Shown piece after piece: positions 23,626 to 35,266 of a stretch of 64,000 bases of DNA. The translations under genes were made by a program, and so were the position numbers. Source of the stretch: Laccaria trichodermophora (taxonomy: Eukaryota; Basidiomycota; Agaricomycetes; Agaricales; Hydnangiaceae); the NCBI GenBank assembly GCA_018417955.1, contig JACTVC010000006.1:930001-994000 (forward strand). The letters are read 5' to 3'. The first letter of the stretch is position 1, and every line of letters starts with the position of its first letter. A model generated the notes under the pieces. It worked only from the letters and a program-made list of their open reading frames with translations. It did no database searches and was not told where the DNA came from.

Positions 23626-26217
23626 TTATTCCAATTGTTGTTCTGGGAATGCGATGTCGTCGATGCGCTTCTTGTGCCATGTAGTTTGAAGCCCGGCTCG
23701 TGCAATTCCTTCCATAACGTCCGTGAAATCTTTAAGTGGAGGCAAGTAACTTGGTCGACGTTGGCCCCGTTCGTTGTTCCTAATCCAATGTTTCCATTTT
23801 TCCCTCGTGCGTAGCTTCGCTTTTCCTCGAGCGACGTCGTCAGCTAGTCTTCTGTAGATATGATCCAACGCCGCGTTCCATTCACCAGTCCAGAGTTCGA
23901 AATTGTCCTCGAAGATGTCCGCTGGCGGGAATAGCCACCTTCCCATGCAGCTGTTTATGCCGGGGCAATACCCGAGCAGTAAGTCCTTTTCCTGCTCGGA
24001 AACTGCGTCATGCGATAAGTAGGAAGCGTCTTCTGACGCGGAGTCATAGAAGCCCCTATTATGGACGGTCACTTGAATCGAGGGTCCAGACATAAAGTCT
24101 TCCACCAAACGCAGACCTGTCCAGTGCCTGGCTATCCAACTGAATTGGCCCCCTTCTCCTATAAAGGCGCGTGCGTGAGGGCGGTGAAGGAGATCGTTCA
24201 TCCTTGCCAGGTACCGGGAGCAAAAGGTCGCCACATTCTCCACTGGGGATAAGTTGGGTTCCTGGAAACCTGTAGCGTATGACGACGAGGCTGAAGATCG
24301 GTCGAGGCTGTCTACTATGATCGGTCTAAACTGTCGTAGACGATCTTGTGGTAACGCGAGGTGAAACTTGATGCCGTGTTCGACCGCTATGGTTAAAAGC
24401 CTCCTTACTGTCCCAATGGTGTTCCAGCAATTAGCCCAGTATCTCAGCCTGGCTTCGCTTTGGACGTCTGGGATGAAAATGTAAGCTGTTTCCAGGAAGT
24501 CTTCGTTCCACGCGAAGCCTGGCGCGGACCAAGTACTGTCGGTATAGGTGATCTTTGCTGATTCATCCTTCAGCATCCTCCGAAACATTACTTCCGGTCT
24601 CTCGTGTGAAGTGAAGAAGGGGTCCGAAAGGCGCGTTGGGGATTGAGAGCGGCAGTATGTAGAGGGGTTGTCTCCGCGTGCTGACCTGAGCTCTGAAGTC
24701 CGGCGTCGAGACTCGTCGAGTTTCTTTGCATTGTAACGAATCCATGCCGCGGGGCTATTAACGGCGCGAGGGTGATATAAGACATCTGGAACTTCAGGGA
24801 ACGTGACCAAAGAGATCTCATCATCGATGGAGTCGCTGTCGGTCTCCAAAGGGTGGTCGTCCGAGGGGTTTTCGCTTGAAAGGCGGTCCTGAAGAGACCG
24901 TTCTCCACCTAGGCGTTCGAGGAGGGAAGTGCTTTGAGAGCTAGGCTGGTGTCGAAGGGCTATGAGACCGGTTTCTCGGCCGTATGTGATTCCTGATCTC
25001 GGGGCGTAGTCGAATCAATACTGTTCGCGGATTAAAGTTGCCGGTTCTTCTCCTGGTAGCAATGCTTTGTACTGACGTCTAAGGTAGTCGTCGCGTGGCT
25101 CCCTCTTTCTCCATCTCCAGAAGATAGCGGTCTTGTAACTGCTGTCGTCGTCTTCGTCGAAGAGTTTGTAGTGGTAGAATTTGGTGAGGTAGGCGAGCGT
25201 GGCTTCGTCCCTCTCAATGACCCGTCTCTTCCATCCTTCGAAGTCGATTATAAAAACTGAATGCGTGTGAAGGATGGGAGGTTCGTCCGTGCCCTGGTAT
25301 GCGAAGATCTCCTGGAAGAAATGGTCCAATTTGATGGCGTGGCTGGCAGTCTTGCTGATGTCCGCTTCTTGGAGGTCGAGGCTTAAATCTAGCTGTGACC
25401 CCTGTCTGATTGCCCAATACGTCAAGTTCAAGCCCGGGTTAAGGCGGCTGAACCTCTGGTCCGATCGTGCTTCGAAGTCCCACAAGTAGAAGAAGGGGAT
25501 GTTATGTTGGAGGTATAATGGGATGTTGATGGTTTGCCAGTCCCTATCCAAGTCACAAATCACGCCCCTCTTGGTTTTCACGGTGGAGAGGAGCGACGAT
25601 ATCAAGTGGATGGCTGAGTCCGAAAGTTCTTTCTCCCAATCCCCTACAATCGTAGTCCACCAAGCCATCCATCCGATCGCGTGCAGGACTGAACGTTTTG
25701 CTTTAGCTGCATTGATCTGGACTAGTTTCTGGGTGGAGTATACTTTGGATAGACGTTCTGCAGGAAATAGCGCGGGGATTCTCATGTGGCGAGACACGCG
25801 GGGATCGAAGTCGACCACATAGCGAATACACGCTTGGACGTGAGTGAGGTCCAATGAATACTCCTGGCGTTGCATCTCCGCCATGGACCAACCCTCCCCT
25901 CGTTCTTCGACGGGTACTGCAGTTTCGAGAAGGTCGTACCAAGGCCGCTGTTGCGAGAGAAACGATGTTGGCGTCCAAGGAGCCCATTGTTCCTCGAATC
26001 TGTACCAATCGGGGTCCCTAGCATTGTCAAAGGGTAGGATCTGGCCGGATTCTGTGAAATCGTCGACGCTCCAACCGGGATCGGGTAAGTTCTTGAAGAC
26101 TATTGCGGAATCTGGAATGAGGGAAGTGTCTGAATTTAAACCTACCCAGATCGCGTCTGTATCCATTCTGACAGTTGCCGTAGCGAGGGGGTTCAGGTGG
26201 TGGATCAATGACTCCAT
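23626..26217 (-). pseudogene. Second member of large family G, one in-frame TGA
   Basis: A single reading frame of about 864 codons from MESLIHHLNPLATATV (26217) to the stop at 23626, interrupted only by a TGA at 25015-25017 (between REQY and FDYAPRSG). The N-terminal half has IGWMAWWTTIVGDWEKEL and LQHNIPFFYLWDFEAR. The C-terminal half has RYWANCWNTIGTVRRLLTIA, ARAFIGEGGQFSWIARHW, LRLVEDFMSGPSIQVTVHNR and ELWTGEWNAALDHIYR. The layout parallels split gene G (SYLMAVG, HNVPVWYQWTK; AAYICRL, FLQKGIQF; RAALLRGGIVW). No enzyme motif is recognised. It lies downstream of the gypsy pol on the same strand. A single TGA could mean recent inactivation or a sequencing error. Confidence 0.75.
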
Positions 26218-26527
26218 TGCAGACTATATCGAGCAGGACGGTCCTCTGCAAGATAAGCCATCCACCTACTGTTACTCGTGGACGGTCCCACCGAATGACA
26301 GTAGAGGCAGGAAGGTGGGGGGGAACTAAGATCAAACGACGTGCTCCTTTTGAGTAAACACGTGTCCTGATAGATGATCGAGATAATCGAGTGGCGGCGC
26401 ATCCACGCAAGGCATGGCCAATCGACTGACTGGAGTGAGAATTAGTTAGCAGATAGATAAAGAATGATGTTCCAAAAGAAAAAAAAATGAAGAGAGGCAT
26501 AAAATTGGGACATAGTGTATTTTTCTT
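26218..26527 (-). other. Spacer between gypsy pol and gene-family member
   Basis: T- and A-rich just after the gypsy stop codon. No long terminal repeat could be recognised here by eye because the other LTR is not in the window for comparison. The gene-family frame may extend upstream into this region. Confidence 0.4.
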
Positions 26528-29500
26528 TTAGAGGTTGTGTTTGGTGCGATACTCCTTGAGAAGCAGGGGCGAGTTCTTGAGATCAGTGGCTGTGGCCCAA
26601 GTGTCAAACTGCGGTCCATAGTTTGTCCATCGGATCAGGTATCTCAAGGCCGCTTTCTTGCCTATTCTCTTGTGCCCCACTATCTTCTCGACCTCGAATT
26701 CTTCGGATTCAGGTTTCCTCACGAAGGAATCAGGTAGGAGTGTCCTGTCCAGGTAAGTTTCGTCAACTATGTATTTCTTTAGGTGTTGTATGTTGATAAC
26801 GGGTGACCCAGGGTAGTTATCGCCCATTCGTAGGCGGTACACATTTGGGTTTATCTTCTGAAGGATCTCGAAGGGGCCTATCCAGCGAGTTGTAAGTTTG
26901 GCTCCTTCTCCCTTAGATTCTGTCCATTCTAGGGAGTGGGGGTTAACTAAAACTTTGTCCCCCTCGTTTAGGTCTGGCGCTTTCCAATTTTTGTTGTGTT
27001 CGCAGGCTTGATGGTGTTGTGCGTGGGCGATCGCCTGCCTAGCACTATCCCTGTGCATCTGGAGGTGAGTTAACCAACTCTCTGAGCCCGTTCTTGCAAT
27101 TTCCCTCCCTTTAACGTTATTAGGTAGTAGAAAATCGGCTGGCGTCCTTGGCTCGAAGCCGAACATAAGGAAATTAGGAGTTGCGCTCGTAGACGAGTGA
27201 ATGCTTGAGTTGTAAGCCCATTCCAGCAAGGGGAGCCACAGGGCCCACGTATCCTTATGATTCGCTGTGAACGCTCGAATCATGACTTCCAGGAATCGGT
27301 TCACAATCTCGGTCTGCCCATCATGTTGAGGGTGGTGGGAGGAGGAGAGGGACATCTTGGTGCGTAAGTGCTTAGCTACTCCTCTCCAAAAGTCTGATGT
27401 CCATCAGGGGTCACGATCGCAGATGATGCTTTCAGGCAACCCGAAACGGCACGCCACGCTCTTGACGAAGAGTGCGCCAAAGTCCTCGGCGTCAAGGCCT
27501 GTAGTGGTTGGCGTGAAGATCCCGTGTTTCGTGAGCCTATCCACCGTGACGTGGATCGCGTTGTAACCCTCGGACCAAGGCAGGTTCACTATAAAATCCA
27601 TCGAAATCGATTGGTACGGTCGGGACGGTATGGGGTTTGGGATCAAATAACCGTACTTGTTGAAATTTGAGTGTTTAACTTTCTGACATACGTCACAGGT
27701 TTGAACAAAGTTCACGATGTCTGCTTTCATTCTTTTCCAGTAAAATCGGGGGCTAAGCCTTTGCCACAATTTCTCTGGTCCTTGGTGAGCACCGTCATAG
27801 GCTTGTTCGTGCGTTTCTTCCAGTAATGATCTTCTCTTTCCTACAGGGACGCATAGGCGAGGCTGATAGTCGGCGTCTCTGAAAAATAAGAGGCCGTTCA
27901 CGTCTCTGAAGAATCGATGTCCTGGTGTCCAGTTCTCGACCAACGATTTCGGATCTTCCCAAATTTTGACCAGGTGAGGATCTTCTTGATATGACTTGAC
28001 CCAATCTTGTCTCACGTCCTCTTTTAAGTGCACGAGAATGTTCGGCAGGGGGTTAGTGGCACCCCAGTAGGCGTCTGTTGCATCTACTGCGTCGTTCTTT
28101 TTCGGTCCTGCTGGCTGCTCGTTCGTCTCGCTGCTATCTTTCGTTGGAGGTTTTTTCTTCTGGCCGGAGCTTCGAGTATTGACGGAAACTTCTCTGACTT
28201 CCTCTAAGCAGTCGAGGATGTTGAAGGCTATAAACGCGGCTTTACCCATCGTCGGGTTGGGCGAAAAGTCCACGTGGCTCGGATTTATTTCCAGTGCGAT
28301 AGAGTCGTCCCTTGCGGGTGAGTCCTGAGGGGGTGGAGCTCGGTAAAGCCTGGAAAGAGGATCCACATTGGAGTGCTTCCTTCCTGGTCGATGAACGATG
28401 GACAAATGGGGAGCATATGCGGAAAAGACTGTTCCCCATGCCGCTAACCTTCGGTTCGAATTTTCGTAAGTTTTTGCCCATTGTAACGCAGCATGGTCAG
28501 TAATTAACGTGACTTTCTCCCCTTCGATAAAAGGCTGGAATTTAACTAAGCCTTCCTTAGCTCCCAAGGCTTCGCGTTCCGTCGTAGAATACCTTGTCTC
28601 TGCAGATTTGAAGGTGCGTGACCAGTAAGCAATGACCCTCTCAATGTAGACGATGGTGTCCTCGAAATTCTCTGCCCAGCTCTCGGTCACCAGGCTATCT
28701 TTTAAAGACGAAGGTAGCTGCACGACTAAATTGGGCGGTTGCTTCCCGGCACTGTAAGCTTTCTTCAGCTGTTCGTACAATCTCGTATTGACCAAGTCCT
28801 TGATTGCGATAGGTTGGATCTGTTGGAGCGCGCAACCTAACGCTTCGTCTGACGCGTCAGTGTAAAGCCGATAAGGTAAGCCTTCCATTGGATGACTGAG
28901 CACGGGGGCCTCCTGTAAGGCTGATTTAATCGAATTGAATGCAGTCTCGCATTCTGCTGTCCACAACCACTTAGCTCCCTTACGAAGGAGTTGAAACAGC
29001 GGGTAGCATCGGTCTGAGTAGTAAGGAATAAAAGCTGAGAAGTAGACGGCCATACCCAAAAATGTTTGAAGCTGAGATAGCTTTGAAGGGCTTTGAAGTT
29101 CGAGTATCGCTCGAACTTTTTCCGCGTGAGTCGATAACCCTAAGCGCGATACTTTATGTCCTAACAAGAGTATTGACGAATAAAAGAGATGGCATTTGAT
29201 GGGCAAAAGCGTGATTCCGGAGAGCTCGATAGCTTCTAATACTTTGTCCAAATGATCAATGTGGTCTTCGTAGTTTTTGGAATATATCACGATGTCATCT
29301 ATATACACCAAGCAGAAAATCCACAGATAAGGGGCGAGGATGCCTTGCATTACTCTTTGAAAAATCGAAGGGCCATTCCTTAAGCCAAAGGGCATTCTTT
29401 TGAACTGGAATAAGCCTCTATGGGTTCTAAAAGCGGTCTTTTCAATGTCGTCCTCGTGCATTTCTAGTTGGGTGAAACCTGACAACGCGTCCAAAGACGA

Positions 29501-30787
29501 TAGAACTTGAGCTCCTGATAATGATGACAGGATTTCCGACTGTCTAGGGATAGGGAATTCATCCGGCGTAGTCGCGGCGTTGAGCTTGCGGTAGTCAACG
29601 CAGAATCGGGGTTTTCCATTGCGATAGGCGATAACTACAGGGGCGCTCCAGGGGCTTTTGGAAGGCTCTATTACGTCCTGCTCGAACCACTTGTCAAGCT
29701 GTTCGTCCATGACTGCTCTTTTGGCTGGTGATGCTCCGTACATGGGTACCGCGATCGGTACTTGGCCATCCACAGTCCGGATATGAACCTTGCTCGGGTG
29801 GTGACCCAGTCGACCGTCAAAGCCGAAGGCCCTTTGGCGCCGTTTCAGCATGTTCCAGGCCCTTTCTTTCAAGTGTTCAGGAAGACTTCCTACATCTAAA
29901 AATTCCTCCATCTTTTCGGAGGGGTAAGTTGTAAAATCGGGTAGCTCTGCGGTCTTGGGACCAAACGCTTCCGCTTCAGCAGCTTCATCCTCGCCCGCTA
30001 CTGGATCTGCCGGTACGTCCTTGTTCCCTGGAGGGGTTGATTGCTGAGGAGTTCCTTCCTGCGCCTTCTCCGAAGATATAGCTATAATAGACGCGATGGC
30101 TTGTGCGGAACAAGCGAGCTTCTCGAATTCCTCCTCCGAATTTGGCGCATCGAAAAATTCCTGGGGGTCTACCAAGTAACCCACGATATCACCTTTTCGA
30201 ATCATTCTTGGATGCGGGGAAGGGTTAGAGATGGGGACCCATGGGTCCGAGGCTGAGATAAGTACGTTAGGTACGACGAAAGGTGAGTCGTTTTCGGATG
30301 CTAGCAAATTCTTCTCGACTAGCCAGGTTCTGTCTTCGTCAAAGTGGCCATCGACCCTTATTCGTCGACATTCATCTGGACGGAGACGGTAGTCTTCTGC
30401 CGCTCGAATTGTCTTTTTCTCAATTCCAAATTTCTTCCTATCCCTGGTCTTCTTTGCCTTATTTCTTTTGTGAAGCTTCGACTTTATGAAGCTAGCTACT
30501 GCGCTAGCGCTCTGCCGCATCCTACCAAAGTCTCTGGTGCGGCTCACGCCTCTAGCTGGTACTGAGTGTGGTACTCCCGAGAAGTTGACGACGGACTTGA
30601 AGTCAATTCTATGTGCGACCGTGAGTTCATAATTCAGATGGTAATCCTCTCCTAACAAAATAGGTATAGTCATGTCTGGGACAACGTAAGCCTCTGCCTC
30701 CGTCTCCAGAATGACTCCTTCTGAAGATTTCATAAAGATGGGAATCCGGACATAACCCTGAATTTTAGCGTCCTTGTCTGTAAGCTG
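26528..30787 (-). mobile_element. Ty3/gypsy chromovirus-type pol, gag missing, one in-frame TGA
   Basis: Retrotransposon polyprotein on the minus strand. In order: end of the aspartic protease (AYVVPDMTIPILLGEDYHL), reverse transcriptase (FCVDYRKLNAATTPDEFPIP; catalytic YIDD in LVYIDDIVIYSK), RNase H (LYTDASDEALGCAL; TDHAALQWAKTY), integrase HHCC zinc finger (HEQAYDGAHQG to CDVCQKVK), integrase core D-D-E (SMDFIVNLPW; ICDRDP; HDGQTEIVNRFLE) and a C-terminal chromodomain-like segment (EVEKIVGHKRIGKK, YLIRWTNYGPQFDTW). A TGA at 27404-27406 follows DRDP, where arginine is usual; the frame then continues to 26528. The gag and protease start are absent: the frame runs straight out of the 1718-bp element at 30788. 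No flanking LTRs identified. Confidence 0.9.
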
Positions 30788-32505
30788 GAGGTCTTTATCA
30801 TGCCCCACTGATTCCTGCCGGATTCCGGTCATTCCTGCGGAATCCAGTGGAATCCAGAGGAATCAAATTTGGCAGAGACACCAGCCAAAATGACATTCCG
30901 GGGGACAAATATTCCTCAGGAATGATGTCATTCCTGATTAGTAGCCGGAATGGTCCCCGGAATGGACAAAAAGGAATGCAACTGGAATGCAATGTCCGGA
31001 ATACACATTACTAATCAATAATATTAATAAACATTAATATACCCATACCCAAATCGAGTCTCGGCAAACGCCGAGGCTCGATTTCGCATCATCAAACAAT
31101 CCACAACGTTTGTCTTCTAACCACCACCATCGTCGTCGACAACAACCCAGCACACCACGTCACCACCCTCGCCAACGGCCACCGCCAGCAACAACCGTCG
31201 CCGTCGCCGTCACCGCCCACCGAGGACGACGATGGACGACGACACGTCAGCGTCGAGGACGGCCACACGTCAACGGATGTCGACCACGTCAATGGACGAC
31301 GAGGACGACGACTACACGCCAATGGACGACAACCACATCAACGGACGACGACCACGTCAACGGAGGATGGCCACGTCAACAGACGGCCACGACCACGGAC
31401 GAGGACGTGCCCCCGACGTTGGGAAACCAAGGTGCCACGTCGCTGTCAGCGACGTGGCAACAAGGTGAGTGCCCCATCCCAACATGTCTCGTTAACGACC
31501 ACCACGACAGGACGGGCGCTCACGACGATGAGTGCCCGTTGACAAATACCACACCACGTTACGACACGACGACAACGAGGGCCCACGACATAGAGCGCCC
31601 ACCCTGTTGGCGAAGACGACGACGAGCGCATACGACGACACGACGGCGACGCGACACGACGATGACACGACGGCGACGCAACACAACAACGACAACGCAA
31701 CACGACGACGACGCGCACCCACATCGTCGAGCGCCCACGTCGTCGACAACGCAACACATTGACGACAACGCGACACGACGACAACGCGCGCCCACGTCGT
31801 CGAGCCTTCCTTCCCTCCCTTTTCCCCCCTTCCCTGTCCCCCCTTCCTTTAGCCTATCTTTGTCCTCTCCCCTCCCCTTTCTCTCCCCCTTCCTTGTCCA
31901 TCTCCCCTCCCCTTTCTCTCCCCATTCTTTGTCCATCTCCCCTTTTCTCTCCCCCTTCCTTTTCCCTCCCCCCTTTGTTCCTCCCCCTCCCTTTTCCCTC
32001 CCCCTTCCTTGTCAATCCCCTATTCCTTGTCTCCCTTTCCTTTTCCCTTCCCCCCTCCCTCATTTCCTGCTCCCCCCCCTTCCTTCTCCACTACTCTCTC
32101 TCCCTACCACTCCCTCCCCCCTCCATCACTCTCCCCCACTCCTCCCCCCTCCCTTTAACACTCAATGTAGTAGAATAGATTTATGTAGTTCTATCAAATA
32201 CACTGTGATTCTCCCTATTCAAGCCTAAATAGCATAAGGAATTCTTAGAAATTATGAACATAAGGTCTGAGTTGATGAAGTCATGTGACATTTAGCTAAG
32301 CTTGGAAAAAGATGTGTTTTAGGCCATTCCTGTCCATTCCTGTGCCATTCCTGTCCATTCCAGTGGATTCCTGTGGATTCCTGTGTCATTCCTGTGGATT
32401 CCAGTGCCATTCCTGTCCATTCCTGTGGATTCCTGTGCCATTCCTGCGGATTCCAGTGGAATGGCTCCATTCCTGCAGGAATCAGTGGGGCATGATGAAG
32501 TACTG
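30788..32505. mobile_element. 1718-bp hAT-like non-coding element, copy 2 (inverted)
   Basis: Same length as copy 1 and in the opposite orientation. Open frames in one copy have twins of identical translation in the other (for example the 372-codon frame at 31110-32228), so the copies are nearly or fully identical. The outer flank 32506-32513 reads GAAGTCCG, the complement of CGGACTTC, and matches the flank at the inner end of copy 1. The inner flank (toward 30787) is gypsy pol and shows no matching duplication. Confidence 0.85.
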
Positions 32506-34370
32506 GAAGTCCGCGCTATTGTATTTTGCATGGTCCGAAATTGAATACCCTTTTGCAAAAAAAGACGTGCAATTTCATAGGTTGGTAACTTGGCGTCTAA
32601 ACGACATATATAAGCCGCTGTTGCAGGATCTTCCACTGTTAATCGCCAAGAAACAGAATTGCATAAGGTTTCAAACATAAACATTCCATTCCCCAATCGT
32701 TTGATATGTCAAACGCAAGGATTGCCTTCTAAAGCTATGCGGTTTCCGCTCAGAAGATCCCATTCATCAAATGCGGGTTTGCCTTTGCCAGTTGCCAATT
32801 TCTTGACAAAGTCCAATGCTTTACAACCAGCGGACGTGGAGAATATGGGATCATCAGATGATGTTAAACCTAGAGCTCTCAACATTTTTTTCTTTCCAGT
32901 CGAGTCTAATTCCAGAGATTGCGATGCAGCAATCGGAAGCGGTTGAACAAAGCCGTGAAAGAAGTACAACGCCTCCAGTGCCTCTAACGGATGTCAACTA
33001 TCCAGTTCGTACTCATCGACAACCAAAGGTGGAGGCGACGGACTTCTAGGCATTTCAAGAAATGCAGTGTTATCCACGTTGACATCGTCAAAAGGTTCAT
33101 TTTCTTCATATCGCTCCGAGCTGACAGGAAAGTCAATGGAGTACGTTGGCTCGTCTTCAAAGTTGTCGTTTAGATCATTGTCATAGTGATCAATACGTCC
33201 CATTCCATCGCAGCAATCCCATTCGTTTTCCCAAGAGTTGTACAACTTCTGAGAATCAGTGAACATATTTAACGCATCAAGCTTTGCACGTTCTGGAACG
33301 TTATTGCGAATCCATTCTCCATGCTCGTCTTCCTCCCAAACGAATACTTTCGCACCGACAACTGGATGATTTGACTGTCTTTGCAATCGAGCAAATCGAT
33401 GTGCATCGGTCTCAGTAGATAACATTGATGCGTGGTTCGCCTCCCGCAACGCAAAAAAAGCTCTGAGCTTTTGTGGCAAAGAAATGTGCAATGGGACCTT
33501 GGTAGAAGAACTGAGGTCCGCAGGCATCGAGGTCGCACCTTCTCTGAGCAGACTGCTGTTAGCTGAAATTGTTGTTGAACTGCACAATGTATTTTCCGAC
33601 GCAGTGGCCGAGTTTAATAGTCGAGTTAAGTAGACGCAGAGGGATATTTCCTCCCAGCATGTTGGCTTTTTGTGTAACAAAGTTAACACTTCTTGTATTT
33701 GATGTGGAAGAGGCGCTAAGGCTTCGATTTCTTTGCGATCTTTCACCGCTTTGACCTCCACTTTGGTCCATTGATACCACACCGGTACATTGTGGTCACA
33801 GAACCACGATACTGCAGGCCGACTGGAACATCCATCCAGTAAAACGATAATTGTGCCCGCACGTGGTACTTGAGTATCAAATTGATATAACCACGATGAG
33901 CGAAGCCCATTCAACCATATTTGGTCATATCCATCATCGGTGAGGATGTGATACCATCCCGGTATGTTACCAAATCCATTGTATTTGGACTGCCTCTTTG
34001 GAGCGGCTCCTACAGCCATCAAATAGGATACAATGGTCATCCACACAACGAACCAATCTCGAGCTTCAGCCAATCTTCGACGACCATCTGAGTTTGATCG
34101 AAAGGGTTTCGTGAAATCATAGGCAGAAGGCAAATGTGGTGTAATGAGAGGGACTTGGTAGCACAGATTCAGTGACATCGCGACATCGTGCAGAAAGTAC
34201 TGAAGATGGTACCAAGATTGTGCAGTGGCAGCATCAAGCGCGAACAGATCTTTCGTATCTGTGACTTGGGTTGGTATGAAGCACAGCCCATCAAACGGCA
34301 CACAGTTAAAATTGAATTCTAGAGGTATGAAAGCCATCCAACCGAAATGTGGGGTCCACCATCGAGGCAA
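32506..34370 (-). pseudogene. N-terminal half of split large family gene G, two in-frame TGAs
   Basis: Reads from MPRWWTPHFGWMAFIPLEF (34370) through RDWFVVWMTIVSYLMAVG, DHNVPVWYQWTKVEVKAV and the polar stretch near YSIDFPVSSERYEENEPFD to a TGA at 32994-32996. The same frame continues with EALYFFHGFVQPLPIAASQS and GKPAFDEWDLLSGNRIALEG to a second TGA at 32709-32711, then SWRLTVEDPATAAYICRLDA and FLQKGIQFRTMQNTIARTS up to the element. The first TGA might lie in a very short intron (a GTACGA donor is near), the second has no such escape. The ATG at 34370 suits the family member at 23.6-26.2 kb only approximately. Confidence 0.8.
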
Positions 34371-34710
34371 TTGAAGGGCAGATAATCGAGGATATCATTG
34401 AAATTGAAGAAAAGGGTTAACGACGCCACCCTGCTTCGTGACCTGAGCGGGAACGTCTATAGCTCTTCGACTATTTGGCGAATAAAACAGAACACCGTCA
34501 ATGAGATAGGCTCTTCCTTGTGATCTGTCAACGCCATATGAATAACTCCTGCAACGTATCCATCAGTCACTCTCCAACTCAGTTCAAGAAACAACCATCT
34601 TAACATTTAACAAAGAGCGCGCTTCAGAACAGAGTGTCGTCGTAACAGAGTCAAGGGAAACTCAAAGCAGTAAACGTCTTTGTGTAGTAAGTCAACGTGT
34701 CGAGATGAGA

Positions 34711-34779
34711 CAAACAATCACAAATTTCAAACTGAAAAGTGGACGTCCACTTTTCAGTTCAAAATTGTCACTTGTTTGG
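34711..34779. repeat. Foldback palindromic element, copy 2 of 5
   Basis: Core AAAAGTGGACGTCCACTTTT is a perfect 20-bp palindrome, extended by AACTG/CAGTT arms and by ends CAAACAATCACAAAT and CACTTGTTTGG. It lies upstream of the split gene's N-terminal half. Confidence 0.9.
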
Positions 34780-35266
34780 TGCAGTGACGACGTATGTAGA
34801 AAGAAACAAAAGACAACAACCCATTTCAAAACTTCTGACTTTTCGTTAAAGTGCTAAGTAAGCATTCCCTGCTCAGCACTCCAAATGCAAAATGCAGAAA
34901 GGCCTTACTTCTTGCCAGTAAGGTAAAAGACATTGTTGATGTTTGGTAGTTACACCACCATCGAACGCGCCAAGAACGCGCAAGGCATGTGGTCGACTTT
35001 CACAAAAAATTCACATAAATACGCATTCCAGCTACGTCAGTAGGCAGATGAAGATCAAGTCATAGAAGATGTGGAAGATGCTTGACATCACAGTAATGAT
35101 TAAATCAGACTTATATACGCTATTAAGGTACAGACAAAGTTGTATTGTCAAAGGTTCGATCACAACGTACACGAAAGGCAGCAGTGACAGTAATAACATG
35201 TTAGATTGACCGAGATGTTCATGGTACAAGTTATGCGAATGGTGATATGATGGACTTGAAGATTGG
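34780..35266. other. Gap with a small hydrophobic frame
   Basis: A 65-codon minus-strand frame (35032-35229) is hydrophobic (LLLSLLPFVYVVIEPLTIQL) but has no partner exons or other support. Nothing else was recognised. Confidence 0.3.

Noticed and set aside
24061..24252. Short plus-strand frames throughout 23.6-30.8 kb
   Set aside because: They are antisense shadows of the long minus-strand family and gypsy frames.
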